From Paenibacillus elgii NBRC 100335 (GTDB lineage: Bacteria; Bacillota; Bacilli; Paenibacillales; NBRC-103111): a stretch of DNA of 46,934 bases. The notes beneath the pieces were generated by a model that was not told where the DNA came from, searched no databases, and saw only the letters and a program-made list of their open reading frames with translations. The DNA is taken from assembly GCF_004000865.1 (NCBI RefSeq), contig NZ_BIMB01000055.1:1-46934 (forward strand), written 5' to 3'. The position numbers and the translations under genes are program-made. This document shows positions 39,833 to 46,934 of the stretch, piece after piece (position 1 is the first letter of the stretch; each line of letters starts with the position of its first letter).

Positions 39833-41122
39833 TTAGGAGGATGTTGGCTTTGTTTGCTTTAACGCGGCAATAGCTTCCCGGAAGGCAACTACTTCTTCGA
39901 ACATTTCATTATCCTGGGTATTGACACTAGTCTTGACGATAACGATGTTTTCCTTTTGATTTACATAAATGGATTGGCCATAAATACCGCTTGCAAGAAT
40001 TTCTTGGCTGTCGCCGGGCAGCCACCACTGATTTTTATAGTATGGCATTCCTGGGCTACCGACATAGGTTTCTTTGACCCAGTTATCGGAGATGATCCGC
40101 TTGCCGTTCCAAAGGCCGTTATTTAAGTACAGGCGGCCGAACTTGGCATAGTCGCGCAGCGTTGCATTGAGAAAGGCGAATGTCATGTCATCGCCGTGCA
40201 AATCCGTGTTCCAATAGGCGCGGCTTTCCATGCCGAGGGGCTTCCATATTTTTTCTTCCAAATATTGCGCAGGCTGCTTTCCGGTTACTCTGTGAATGAG
40301 CATGCCCAGAACCTGGGTGTCCGATCCTTTATAAGTAAAGGTCCCCGGTGGAGTTTCGGCAGGGAGAGTTGCCATTTTGCTGTTGAAAGATTTTTTATTT
40401 ACAAATAATTCATTATACCACACGGTTCTGTAAGGCTCTTCAAAAACGGGATATTTTACACCGGATGCCATGTTGAGAATATGTTGAATCGTGACGCCGT
40501 TATACCCCGACTGGCTCAGCTCCGGCAAATAATCGGTGATCGGATCGTTTACACTTCGAATATATCCTTCGTCTATGGCAATGCCAATTAGGGCAGAAGT
40601 AAACGATTTGGATATGGACCAGGACGTATTCAACGATTTTGCCGTATTGCCCAGGTAATAATTTTCCACCAATATTTTATCGTCTTCTATGATAAGAAGT
40701 CCTGTTGTTACGGTGCGTGCGAGCAAATCTTTAAATTGTCGGGACTCCCCATTATACGTGTAAGTGAAATTAGGCAGTTTGTGGAGATCTTTTTTGAACC
40801 GGAACACATTTTGTTTATCATGCTGGATTGTTCGGCTTGGGAAAACTTTATCCATAGAACGAAAATTTTGCACAATCTTCTTTCGGTCAAACAGGGTTAA
40901 AAACTTGGACGGATCATAAGTCGCCGAGCTAACGGACAACTGCTGCTCTTCCTGCCCGACGATTTCTTTGTCGCTTGACAATTGGATATCCTCGTAATCT
41001 TCCAAGCTCGCAATTTGCGATTCCTCCGCATGCGAGACGGAGTAGAGAGGAGAGAAGGAGCCAAACGATCCGATGACAAAAGTGCTGAGAACTGCAGACA
41101 TCAACCATGGTTTCTTGGGCAT
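39833..41122 (-). CDS. Secreted beta-lactamase-fold serine hydrolase (class C/EstB/NylB-like)
   Basis: This 429-aa exported hydrolase has a signal peptide (about residues 1-33, KKPWLMSAVLSTFVIGSFGS) followed by a 110-residue N-terminal region and the beta-lactamase-type domain. The catalytic SxxK motif is in NTSWSISKSFTSALIGIAID (S-I-S-K). The Tyr-x-Asn-like element is probably in FTYKGSDTQVLGMLIHRVTG, and a C-terminal HxG-like strand is less clear. The neighbours ITDYLPELSQSGYNGVTIQH and ILNMASGV are typical of family VIII esterases, penicillin-binding-protein-like hydrolases and 6-aminohexanoate-dimer hydrolases. The substrate is unknown, and calling it an antibiotic resistance gene would not be justified. 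It is more AT-rich than most neighbours. GAGGTG precedes the ATG. Confidence 0.85.
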   Translation of the reverse strand: MPKKPWLMSAVLSTFVIGSFGSFSPLYSVSHAEESQIASLEDYEDIQLSSDKEIVGQEEQQLSVSSATYDPSKFLTLFDRKKIVQNFRSMDKVFPSRTIQHDKQNVFRFKKDLHKLPNFTYTYNGESRQFKDLLARTVTTGLLIIEDDKILVENYYLGNTAKSLNTSWSISKSFTSALIGIAIDEGYIRSVNDPITDYLPELSQSGYNGVTIQHILNMASGVKYPVFEEPYRTVWYNELFVNKKSFNSKMATLPAETPPGTFTYKGSDTQVLGMLIHRVTGKQPAQYLEEKIWKPLGMESRAYWNTDLHGDDMTFAFLNATLRDYAKFGRLYLNNGLWNGKRIISDNWVKETYVGSPGMPYYKNQWWLPGDSQEILASGIYGQSIYVNQKENIVIVKTSVNTQDNEMFEEVVAFREAIAALKQTKPTSS

Positions 41123-41461
41123 GTACTGTTACACCTCTTAGATTGTAGTAGTAGATTCATAGAAAGCGGTTTCATGATTTATTTTACAGTATTTAATAAA
41201 ATATTACAAATAAAGAACATACTTCCGTGATGATGGTGACCTAAAGAAAACAACACTCCGCCTAGAATTTGTCGCTTCCTTCTTTGGATAAATGGGATTA
41301 CAACTTAATTAACGCAATATTTTATCATACATCCCAGAAAATGGTTTGCCAATCACCGAAAAGGGGGGATTTCATACGAGTCATCGGCCGGAACGATATG
41401 CAGCTGATTTCCATCGTAGAAAGGCAGCAAAACCGATTTACGAAAAGGAGGATTGTTTATA
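41123..41461. other. Divergent intergenic region without a gene
   Basis: This 339-bp AT-rich gap separates the divergent serine hydrolase and beta-helix genes and must hold both promoters. No unambiguous -35/-10 pair, riboswitch or strong hairpin was found. The only clear element is the Shine-Dalgarno AAAAGGAGGA at 41444-41452, which serves the TTG start at 41462. Confidence 0.4.
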
Positions 41462-44400
41462 TTGACAGCAAAAAAAGGTTTAAAACTGATGCTGAGCGCG
41501 GCGCTTGTCATAACTTCCTGGGGCTTTTTTTCGGCTTCGCAAGCGGAGGCCGCCGGGGTGCACCCATCGCTTCCGGATTGGTCCCATGCAGGCTACAAGG
41601 GCGGGGCGCCGCTGCCGACCGGAGGGACGGTCATCGATCTGGCCGCCAAAGGCGTAAAGGCCAATGACGGCAAGGACGATTCCGATGCGCTGCAGGCGGT
41701 CATCGACGCGATCCGCAGCGGTTCGCTAACCGTCAACGGCACTAAGGTCAGCGAGACGAACCGGGCGATTCTGCAATTTCCCGCGGGGGAAATCAATCTG
41801 AGCAAATTCATCCGGGCGGACGCCAGCTGGGTGACCTTCCGAGGCGCAGGCACCGATCCGGCCACGGGAACGAAGATTGTATTCAGGCCTGCCAGCACGT
41901 ACACATCGGATAACGGCCTGCCCGTCATCGACGGCAAGCTGTGGCCGGGGTACGGCGCTTTTCGCGTGGAGGACCGGGACAAAGATCCGGGCGAGCCCGA
42001 CTATGAAGGCAGCATCAACTTCCATTGGAAAGCCGGCGTCAAAGTAGCGAATACCGGCGGCGGAACGAAGGGCGGCAATCAAATCAAGCTGGCCAGCGGA
42101 GGCGGCAAAAAATTCAAGACCGGGGACACGGTCTACGTCGGAGCAGCTAATACGGCGGACTTTTATCAAATGATGGGCGCGCCACAAAATTACTGGATCA
42201 ATCAGCACATGCGCAGCCAAATGTTCAAAGTGACAAGTCTGAGCGGGGACACGCTGACGATCGACAAGCCTTTGGAGTTCGATATCCCGTACAGCAACGG
42301 CGGGGCGATTCTGGGAACGACCTACTATAGCAAGGTGATGCCGATCAAGCTTGTGGAAGGCGTCGGTTTTGAAAATTTTTATTTCACGCAAGATATTTCC
42401 TACACGCCCTACAGCAATAAAAATGTAAACGATTACGATCCGGTCTCCAATCCGAACGGCGTCGGCTTGAAATATACGAACGAGGCCCCGGAATACGCGA
42501 TCCATGCGATTGTGTTTAAATGGGCGCAAAACGGCTGGGTGAAGGGCATCCGCACCTACATGACGGGCTCGCACCCGATCGTCACGGAATTCGCCAGATA
42601 TATGGAGTTTCGGGATAATGTCATTTTCGGTTCGTGGAACAAAGGAAAAGGCGGTCACGGTTATTTCCGCGGCTCCAAATTGTACGACAGCAAAATTATG
42701 AACAATACGATCGACCGCGTCCGCCATTTGACGCTGCAATGGTCGGCCACGGGCAACGTTGTCTCGGGCAATACGATGTCGGTGGATATGAATCTGCACG
42801 GCGGCTGGGAGCGCCGCAATCTCATCGAAAACAACGTCATTACGGTTCCTTTCCGTCATCGCAGCTGGGGCGAGGGAGAAGGCGGCGCAGAGCCGGAAGG
42901 CGGAACATGGTACCCCATCTGGTACGGAGCAGGGCCTCATGCGTCCAAATGGTCGGGCTCGACCGGCGAGCAGAATGTGTTTTTCAACAACACGATGAGC
43001 AAGCAGGAAACGGACGGCGGAAGCTACACGACGTATGCGCCTTACAACGATCCTCACCGCATCTATCAAATCGGCTGGGACGGAAGCAAGTGGACGCACC
43101 TGGAGAAGCCGGCCGGGACGCTGATCAGCACCTGGACCGATAACGAGAAAGTGGACTACGCGCTCGCTCCAAACAAAGGCGTCTACGACTGTTTGACGTT
43201 CTCCGGAACCTCTCTGTTGGGCGGCGGAACGGCCGTATTGAATTGCAAAGGCAGCAGTTCCGGGGATACGCAAGCACCGTCGGCACCGGCCAATTTGACG
43301 GCAACCGGCGTCACGTCCTCCTCGGTGTCGCTTTCTTGGAATGCTTCCACGGACAACGTCGGCGTCACAGGCTATGACGTATACAACGGCGCAGCGCTGG
43401 TTGCCACCGTGACCGGCACCGGCGCAACGGTCAGCGGGCTGAGCCCGAATACGACGTACACCTTTACGGTCAAGGCGAAGGATGCGGCCGGTAACGTCTC
43501 CGCAGCGAGCAACGCCGTGAAGGTAACGACCAGCGGAGGCACGCAGAACCCTGTGCCGGTTACGCTGACGGCAGCCGAAGACAGCTTCGTTCGAGGCGGG
43601 ACGTATGCCAACGACAACTACGGTTCCTCGGATACCATGAGCGTCAAGCTCAGAGCCTCCAATGCCTCCTACGACCGCAAAGGCTATGTGAAATTCAATC
43701 TATCTTCGATTAGCGGAAACATCAGCTCGGCGACCCTGAAGCTGTATGTTACGAATATTCACAGCAACACGACGTCCTACAGGCTGGAAGCGAGGGGGCT
43801 GCAAAACGACGCGTGGAGCGAAACTACGATTAACGCCGCGAACCAGCCCACAGAAGCAGGAACCCTTATAGGTACGGCAACAGTCAACCAAAAAGACGCG
43901 TATGTCAGCTTTGATGCGACCGCTTTAGTGAAAAGCCAGACCGATGGAGTCGTCAGCTTCCGGCTTGTTGGCTTGGACGAGGATTTGGGTGCGGATTATG
44001 CGACCAAAGAACATGCCAATGCGGCGATACGCCCCGTTCTTGTCGTGAATGCAGGGGGAAGCGGCGGCGATACGCAGCCGCCTTCGGTGCCGACCGGGCT
44101 GTCGGTTACGGGCAAAACCTCCTCCAGCGTATCGCTCGCATGGAATGACTCTACCGACAATACGGGTGTCGCGGCCTACGAGGTGTATAACGGGTCGGCG
44201 TTGGCCGCTACGGCGACGGGAACAACCGCGACTGTCGGCGGATTAAGTCCGAATACGACGTACACCTTCACGGTCAAAGCGAAGGATGCGGCCGGCAACG
44301 CTTCCGGCGCAAGCATTTCGGTGAATGCGACGACGGATGCGGTCGGAGCCGGGTGCTCGGGCGCGCTGAATTCGACGCCGGCGATTCAAAACGCCATGAA

Positions 44401-45304
44401 AAACGCAAAGCCCGGCGATATTATCAGCATCGCTCCGGGAACTTATCTCGGCGACGTGTCGACGTCCGGGGATACGCCGAGAACGCCGGATGATCCTTAT
44501 GGGCCCGGACTGTTCTTTTCGCCGAAAAACGGGACGGCTGCCGGTCATATTGTACTGAAAAGCTGCGATCCCGCGAATCGGGCGATTTTAACGGGAAAAG
44601 CGGTAAACGACGGGTCCTATGGCATTCATTTGACGGGGGATTATTGGGAAATCCGCGATCTGATCGTTACGAACGCCCAAAAAGGGATCGTGGTCGATAA
44701 CGGCAACAACAACCTGCTGAACAACGTTGAAGTGCATCGGATCGGGGACGAAGGCGTTCATTTTCGAGACGGCAGCTCGTACAATACGCTGGAATACTCC
44801 AAAATTTACGAAACGGGCAACTACCAGCCGGGATACGGGGAAGGAGCCTATGTCGGCTCGGACGAGAGCTCGCCATACGAGCATACCGTGATCGGTAATA
44901 CGATCCGGCACACCGTCTTTGACGGCGGGATTACGGCAGAGCACATCGATATTAAGGAGGGCGCGGACGCCACCGTGGTCGAGTACTGTTATTTCAACGG
45001 AACCGGCATGACGGGAGACAACAGCGCCGATAGCTTCATTGACGTGAAGGGCGTCAATTCCGTGATCCGTTACAACGAGGGCTACCGGAACGGGAACGCG
45101 AAGGTGGCGGACGCGTTTCAGGTGCGGACACACGGGTCCAAGTACCCGACCGGAAAGGACAATACGTTTTATAACAATAAGGTGAATCTCGATAACGCGC
45201 CGGGATACGTTGTCAATGCCACAAGCGCGGCTACGGGAACGAAAGCGCACGACGACGTCCGAATCGGCGGCGGAAATTTATACAATAAAAATGTGAACAA
45301 GTAA
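41462..45304 (+). CDS. Secreted multidomain polysaccharide-active protein with two right-handed beta-helix domains
   Basis: This exported protein of about 1280 aa starts with a signal peptide ending near SQAEAAG. Domain order: a pectate-lyase/GH28-superfamily beta-helix (about 45-595, opening GGTVIDLAAKGVKANDGKDD), fibronectin-III (605-690), a DNRLRE/CBM96-like domain (700-865), a second fibronectin-III (870-960) and a second beta-helix (about 962-1268). The second helix has repeated Asn/Gly turns and resembles PL9-like or parallel beta-helix repeat proteins (ISIAPGTYLGDVS, DNGNNNLLNNVEVHRIGDEG). TTG 41462 is preferred as start because AAAGGAGGA lies 9 nt upstream; another in-frame TTG at 41453 abuts it. 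The polymer attacked is unknown; pectin, alginate or a glycosaminoglycan are possible. Confidence 0.85.
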   Translation: MTAKKGLKLMLSAALVITSWGFFSASQAEAAGVHPSLPDWSHAGYKGGAPLPTGGTVIDLAAKGVKANDGKDDSDALQAVIDAIRSGSLTVNGTKVSETNRAILQFPAGEINLSKFIRADASWVTFRGAGTDPATGTKIVFRPASTYTSDNGLPVIDGKLWPGYGAFRVEDRDKDPGEPDYEGSINFHWKAGVKVANTGGGTKGGNQIKLASGGGKKFKTGDTVYVGAANTADFYQMMGAPQNYWINQHMRSQMFKVTSLSGDTLTIDKPLEFDIPYSNGGAILGTTYYSKVMPIKLVEGVGFENFYFTQDISYTPYSNKNVNDYDPVSNPNGVGLKYTNEAPEYAIHAIVFKWAQNGWVKGIRTYMTGSHPIVTEFARYMEFRDNVIFGSWNKGKGGHGYFRGSKLYDSKIMNNTIDRVRHLTLQWSATGNVVSGNTMSVDMNLHGGWERRNLIENNVITVPFRHRSWGEGEGGAEPEGGTWYPIWYGAGPHASKWSGSTGEQNVFFNNTMSKQETDGGSYTTYAPYNDPHRIYQIGWDGSKWTHLEKPAGTLISTWTDNEKVDYALAPNKGVYDCLTFSGTSLLGGGTAVLNCKGSSSGDTQAPSAPANLTATGVTSSSVSLSWNASTDNVGVTGYDVYNGAALVATVTGTGATVSGLSPNTTYTFTVKAKDAAGNVSAASNAVKVTTSGGTQNPVPVTLTAAEDSFVRGGTYANDNYGSSDTMSVKLRASNASYDRKGYVKFNLSSISGNISSATLKLYVTNIHSNTTSYRLEARGLQNDAWSETTINAANQPTEAGTLIGTATVNQKDAYVSFDATALVKSQTDGVVSFRLVGLDEDLGADYATKEHANAAIRPVLVVNAGGSGGDTQPPSVPTGLSVTGKTSSSVSLAWNDSTDNTGVAAYEVYNGSALAATATGTTATVGGLSPNTTYTFTVKAKDAAGNASGASISVNATTDAVGAGCSGALNSTPAIQNAMKNAKPGDIISIAPGTYLGDVSTSGDTPRTPDDPYGPGLFFSPKNGTAAGHIVLKSCDPANRAILTGKAVNDGSYGIHLTGDYWEIRDLIVTNAQKGIVVDNGNNNLLNNVEVHRIGDEGVHFRDGSSYNTLEYSKIYETGNYQPGYGEGAYVGSDESSPYEHTVIGNTIRHTVFDGGITAEHIDIKEGADATVVEYCYFNGTGMTGDNSADSFIDVKGVNSVIRYNEGYRNGNAKVADAFQVRTHGSKYPTGKDNTFYNNKVNLDNAPGYVVNATSAATGTKAHDDVRIGGGNLYNKNVNK

Positions 45305-45360
45305 GGGCGAGAGGCAACTGCTGGTGGAAAAAACGAACGTTTAGGAGAAATGAGCATGAA

Positions 45361-45392
45361 GGCATTCTCTCTTCGCGAGGGAATGTCTTTTT
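45361..45392 (+). terminator. Intrinsic terminator of the beta-helix protein gene
   Basis: GGCATTCTCTC pairs with GAGGGAATGTC (two G-T pairs) around a TTCGC loop and is followed by TTTTTG. It lies 57 bp after the stop codon. Confidence 0.8.
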
Positions 45393-45414
45393 GCTATGAA
45401 TAGCACGTGACAAT

Positions 45415-45443
45415 TTGGTATATATAACCAACTATGTTAAAAT
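45415..45443 (+). promoter_or_regulatory. Probable promoter of the Hfq-like gene
   Basis: TTGGTA (45415-45420) and TAAAAT (45438-45443) are spaced by 17 bp, 45 bp upstream of the ATG. TTGGT-N7-ACCAA forms an inverted repeat that covers the -35 element. Confidence 0.55.
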
Positions 45444-45488
45444 AAAATAAATAAAATAGACTCCTAAAACATAGAGAGGGATACTCCA

Positions 45489-45713
45489 ATGACCAAAACG
45501 AAATCAAATGAAGTTGTACAAAGTAATTTCCTGAATGCTTTAACCGAGGAGAGGATACCCGTTACCTTAATCACCAAAAACGGATTTCAGATGAAGGGGG
45601 TCATCAAGTTTCACGATCAATATACGATTGTCCTAGAGGTGAATGGAAACGATACTTTGATCAACAAAGTCGCCATATCCACGATTATTTCAAGCAAGCG
45701 TGTGGCTATTTGA
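45489..45713 (+). CDS. Divergent stand-alone Hfq-like RNA chaperone
   Basis: This 74-aa Sm-fold protein is of the Hfq family. The N-terminal helix VVQSNFLNALTEERIPVTL, the Sm1 region TKNGFQMKGVIKFHDQYTIV and the Sm2 end VAISTIISSKR align well with Hfq. In the Sm2 motif, however, the nearly invariant Y-K-H-A of the proximal RNA-binding pocket reads N-K-V-A, so the tyrosine and histidine are lost. The gene is not next to miaA, the usual place for hfq in Bacillota, and lies in an AT-rich patch. It is most likely a second, specialised Hfq or one acquired on a mobile element. GAGAGGGA precedes the ATG. It could still form a hexamer and bind A-rich RNA on the distal face. Confidence 0.85.
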   Translation: MTKTKSNEVVQSNFLNALTEERIPVTLITKNGFQMKGVIKFHDQYTIVLEVNGNDTLINKVAISTIISSKRVAI

Positions 45714-45843
45714 TCAGCAAGTTTACCTGAACTTATTTACAAAGTCATCGCTCCAATTGCTCGACCGTCCTCGACAAAGGTAAACGGTCTATTCTTTGGC
45801 ACACCCTTTGAAAATTCCGCCCTTAAAAGCGGCTATTATGTAT
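45714..45843 (+). other. 3' region of the Hfq-like transcript, no gene seen
   Basis: This stretch holds no convincing frame. GACCGT (45764-45769) and ACGGTC (45785-45790) can form a hairpin in the transcript. A terminator follows at 45844, so a 3' untranslated region or a small RNA of up to about 170 nt is possible. No internal promoter with good spacing was found. Confidence 0.35.
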
Positions 45844-45882
45844 GGGAGTGTAGATGTTACCAGCATCTGCATTCCCTTTTTT
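45844..45882 (+). terminator. Intrinsic terminator downstream of the Hfq-like gene
   Basis: GGGAGTGTAGATG pairs with CATCTGCATTCCC (two G-T pairs) around a TTACCAG loop and is followed by six T. It is one of the best terminators in the window. Confidence 0.88.
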
Positions 45883-45974
45883 ACATGCGATTGGTCTAAA
45901 ATACCTAATAAATTCGACAAATAATTCCAATAGTAGTATTATAGATTCATGGAATAAGATTGGGCGGTGTTTCT

Positions 45975-46064
45975 ATGGAACTAATTTGGAATGTCGTTGG
46001 GTTAGCTCTTCTAAGTTCGACTTTATATTTATCTTTGAGAGTGTTATTTAAAAAAACGGAATGA
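45975..46064 (+). CDS. Candidate 29-aa membrane peptide
   Basis: This is a very short frame (29 codons plus stop) that reads as a plausible membrane peptide. It has an acidic start MELIW, a hydrophobic core NVVGLALLSSTLYLSL of about 20 residues including flanks, and a basic end RVLFKKTE. GGGCGGTG, one base from a good Shine-Dalgarno sequence, lies 7 nt upstream. The shape is that of type I toxins, small regulatory membrane peptides or holin-like peptides of Bacillota, but no specific family is recognised. It starts about 90 bp after the terminator that follows the Hfq-like gene. No promoter or antitoxin RNA was identified with confidence. Confidence 0.4.
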   Translation: MELIWNVVGLALLSSTLYLSLRVLFKKTE

Positions 46065-46130
46065 AATGATGCAAGAAGGCTTATTCAAAGTGGTAAGAGC
46101 GAATTCATTGAGCTAGCGTCTCCCACTAGT

Positions 46131-46541
46131 CTAATCTTTAGGTGTTATATTATAACTAACCAAATAAAATCTGGCTGTTGGAGTGTCATTCTTCAGATAT
46201 AGTTCTACATTATCTTTTTTAACCCCAACATTACATAAACTAACGGTTATTTCAAAATACTTTGCTCCATGTAAAGCATCTGCACGAATGCTCCCGTTAT
46301 CTTTTCTTTTTACTGTTACCTTCTCGTTAATATTAGTTATTCGTTCACAATTAAAGGTAGCATATTCTGTCTTATAAATGTCCTTGAGTGAAGCAACTAT
46401 AACTGAATGCAATTGTTGTAACAAAGCTTCTTCAAGTTGTTTTTCCCTAGTTTCTGTATGAGCGGCTAATGTTGGTGTTGTTACATTAATTAAAAGCATG
46501 CATATAAGACTAAAATAGCAATAGCGGGTTTTAAAGGTCAA
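46131..46541 (-). CDS. DUF3888 domain-containing secreted protein
   Basis: This is probably a secreted protein of about 136 aa of the DUF3888 type found in Bacillus and Paenibacillus. A signal-peptide-like start (RYCYFSLICMLLINVTTPTLA) is followed by a helix that is usual for the family (KQLEEALLQQLHSVIVASLK, DIY). Strands follow that include ALHGAKYFEITVSLCNVGVK and NDTPTARFYLVSYNI. The long frame begins at a TTG (46604) without support. A TTG at 46539-46541 preceded by AAAAGGGG gives a product starting just before the signal peptide and is the better guess. The AT-rich composition matches the surrounding patch rather than the rest of the window. Confidence 0.65.
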   Translation of the reverse strand: MTFKTRYCYFSLICMLLINVTTPTLAAHTETREKQLEEALLQQLHSVIVASLKDIYKTEYATFNCERITNINEKVTVKRKDNGSIRADALHGAKYFEITVSLCNVGVKKDNVELYLKNDTPTARFYLVSYNITPKD

Positions 46542-46622
46542 AGGACGCGCCCCTTTTAAATTTTCTGTATATTCCCCTTTCCGGAGAAAATTTATCCTTC
46601 CCAATATGATGTCAGTTACAAC

Positions 46623-46886
46623 TCATTCATTTTGCAGCCCGTATTTGGATAAGACTTCTTTTGTGAATGCTTCTTTCTTACTATCCTCGCTGGTGTTCCC
46701 CGAAAAAGTCTTTTCATTGCTACTGAGCTTAAAGTTACCTAAATTATAATTAAAAATAAAATATTCGCCACTTATTGGATGCTTTGAGAGAAACACGATA
46801 TATTTATCGTTAAGGCTGAGAAGACTCCCTCTTCGATAAGGGGGAGATGAATCAGCATCTCTTGTGTATACATGAGAACATATGTG
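46623..46886 (-). pseudogene. Start-less gene remnant (C-terminal fragment of a small protein)
   Basis: On the minus strand an open stretch of 88 codons runs from a stop codon at 46887-46889 down to a stop at 46623-46625. It has no ATG or TTG and only one GTG in its middle, so it cannot be translated whole. The predicted peptide looks real, with SLLSLNDKYIVFLSKHPISG and EYFIFNYNLGNFKLSSNEKT, and ends in SKYGLQNE. It resembles the C-terminal part of small secreted proteins of Bacillota with a KYIVFL strand, but no family name can be given. The missing 5' part and the plus-strand promoter that now sits at its broken end suggest deletion or rearrangement. Confidence 0.5.
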
Positions 46887-46887
46887 C

Positions 46888-46917
46888 TATAATTGTCATG
46901 AAATTACCAAAGGAGGT
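46888..46917 (+). promoter_or_regulatory. Extended -10 promoter and ribosome binding site for a gene leaving the window
   Basis: TGCTATAAT (46885-46893) is an exact extended -10 element. AAAGGAGGT (46909-46917) is a perfect Shine-Dalgarno sequence. The leader between them is short, about 20 nt. The palindrome ACATATGT (46879-46886) touches the -10. Confidence 0.6.
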
Positions 46918-46927
46918 AGATGCTCGC

Positions 46928-46934
46928 ATGTTGC
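46928..46934 (+). CDS. First codons of a gene cut by the right edge
   Basis: ATG at 46928-46930 stands 10 nt after AAAGGAGGT. ATG at 46920 is only 2 nt away from it and is less likely. Only two codons are visible, so nothing can be said of the product. Confidence 0.45.

Noticed and set aside
39833..41122. Reading the beta-lactamase-fold gene as antibiotic resistance
   Set aside because: The motifs fit family VIII esterases and NylB-like hydrolases as well as beta-lactamases, so resistance cannot be claimed.
41726..43273. A 515-codon minus-strand frame opposite the beta-helix gene
   Set aside because: It is a shadow of a clear plus-strand domain, without ribosome binding site or recognisable motif.
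45854..46051. A 65-codon plus-strand frame with Asn/Ser-rich sequence
   Set aside because: It begins inside the terminator after the Hfq-like gene and has no Shine-Dalgarno sequence. The 29-codon frame in another phase has better support.
1..46934. Search for CRISPR arrays, insertion sequences, phage genes, tRNA and rRNA
   Set aside because: No regularly spaced direct repeats, transposase motifs, structural phage genes, cloverleafs or rRNA signatures were seen.

Overview
The window looks like a chromosomal segment of a Paenibacillus-type member of the Bacillota. The reasons are strong AGGAGG-type ribosome binding sites with some GTG and TTG starts, a large secreted protein with S-layer homology domains, a Bacillus-type pdhABCD operon, many sugar-transport and polysaccharide genes, and a fairly GC-rich sequence with AT-rich intergenic gaps. 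No rRNA, tRNA, CRISPR array, insertion sequence or phage module was seen.

Layout. 1-2.8 kb: an ECF sigma factor with a SnoaL-like tail (minus), the lipoyl-relay enzyme LipL (plus) and an esterase (minus). 3.0-7.9 kb: the pyruvate dehydrogenase operon pdhABCD, ending at a clear terminator. LipL just upstream fits, because the E2 subunit needs lipoylation. 8.1-9.2 kb: two tandem paralogous secreted proteins of unknown function. 9.2-12.9 kb: a small cysteine-cluster protein, then a CUT1 sugar ABC importer (binding protein plus two permeases, no ATPase). 13.2-19.0 kb: a giant multidomain subtilase with a C-terminal S-layer anchor (minus). 19.1-24.1 kb: a TetR, HlyD, ABC-2 permease and 618-aa secreted protein operon with a well-formed promoter and operator-like repeats.

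24.2-29.1 kb holds an acetyltransferase and an amino-sugar cluster: ChbG-like deacetylase, GH4 phospho-glycosidase, BadF/NagK-type kinase and a divergent GntR regulator, with two operator copies in the divergent gap. 29.2-36.4 kb carries mostly single genes: AraC regulator, SRPBCC protein, small membrane protein, acyltransferase, an unknown basic-tailed protein, a HAD phosphatase overlapping a DUF429 protein, a flavodoxin whose promoter contains a perfect Fur box, and a second HAD phosphatase. 36.4-39.6 kb: a non-coding stretch with a possible structured leader RNA, a long-chain acyl-CoA ligase and an arginase.

39.8-45.3 kb: a beta-lactamase-fold serine hydrolase and a 1280-aa secreted protein with two separate right-handed beta-helix domains. 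From about 45.4 kb to the right edge the sequence becomes clearly AT-rich. It holds a stand-alone divergent Hfq, a possible 29-codon membrane peptide, a DUF3888 protein and a start-less gene remnant, which suggests an acquired or decaying patch.

The best candidates for something undescribed are the TetR/HlyD/permease/618-aa operon, the divergent Hfq with its AT-rich neighbourhood, the tandem cysteine-motif secreted paralogs, the three-stem leader ahead of the acyl-CoA ligase and the double beta-helix enzyme. All assignments come from reading the sequence and recalling family motifs; no database search was possible.
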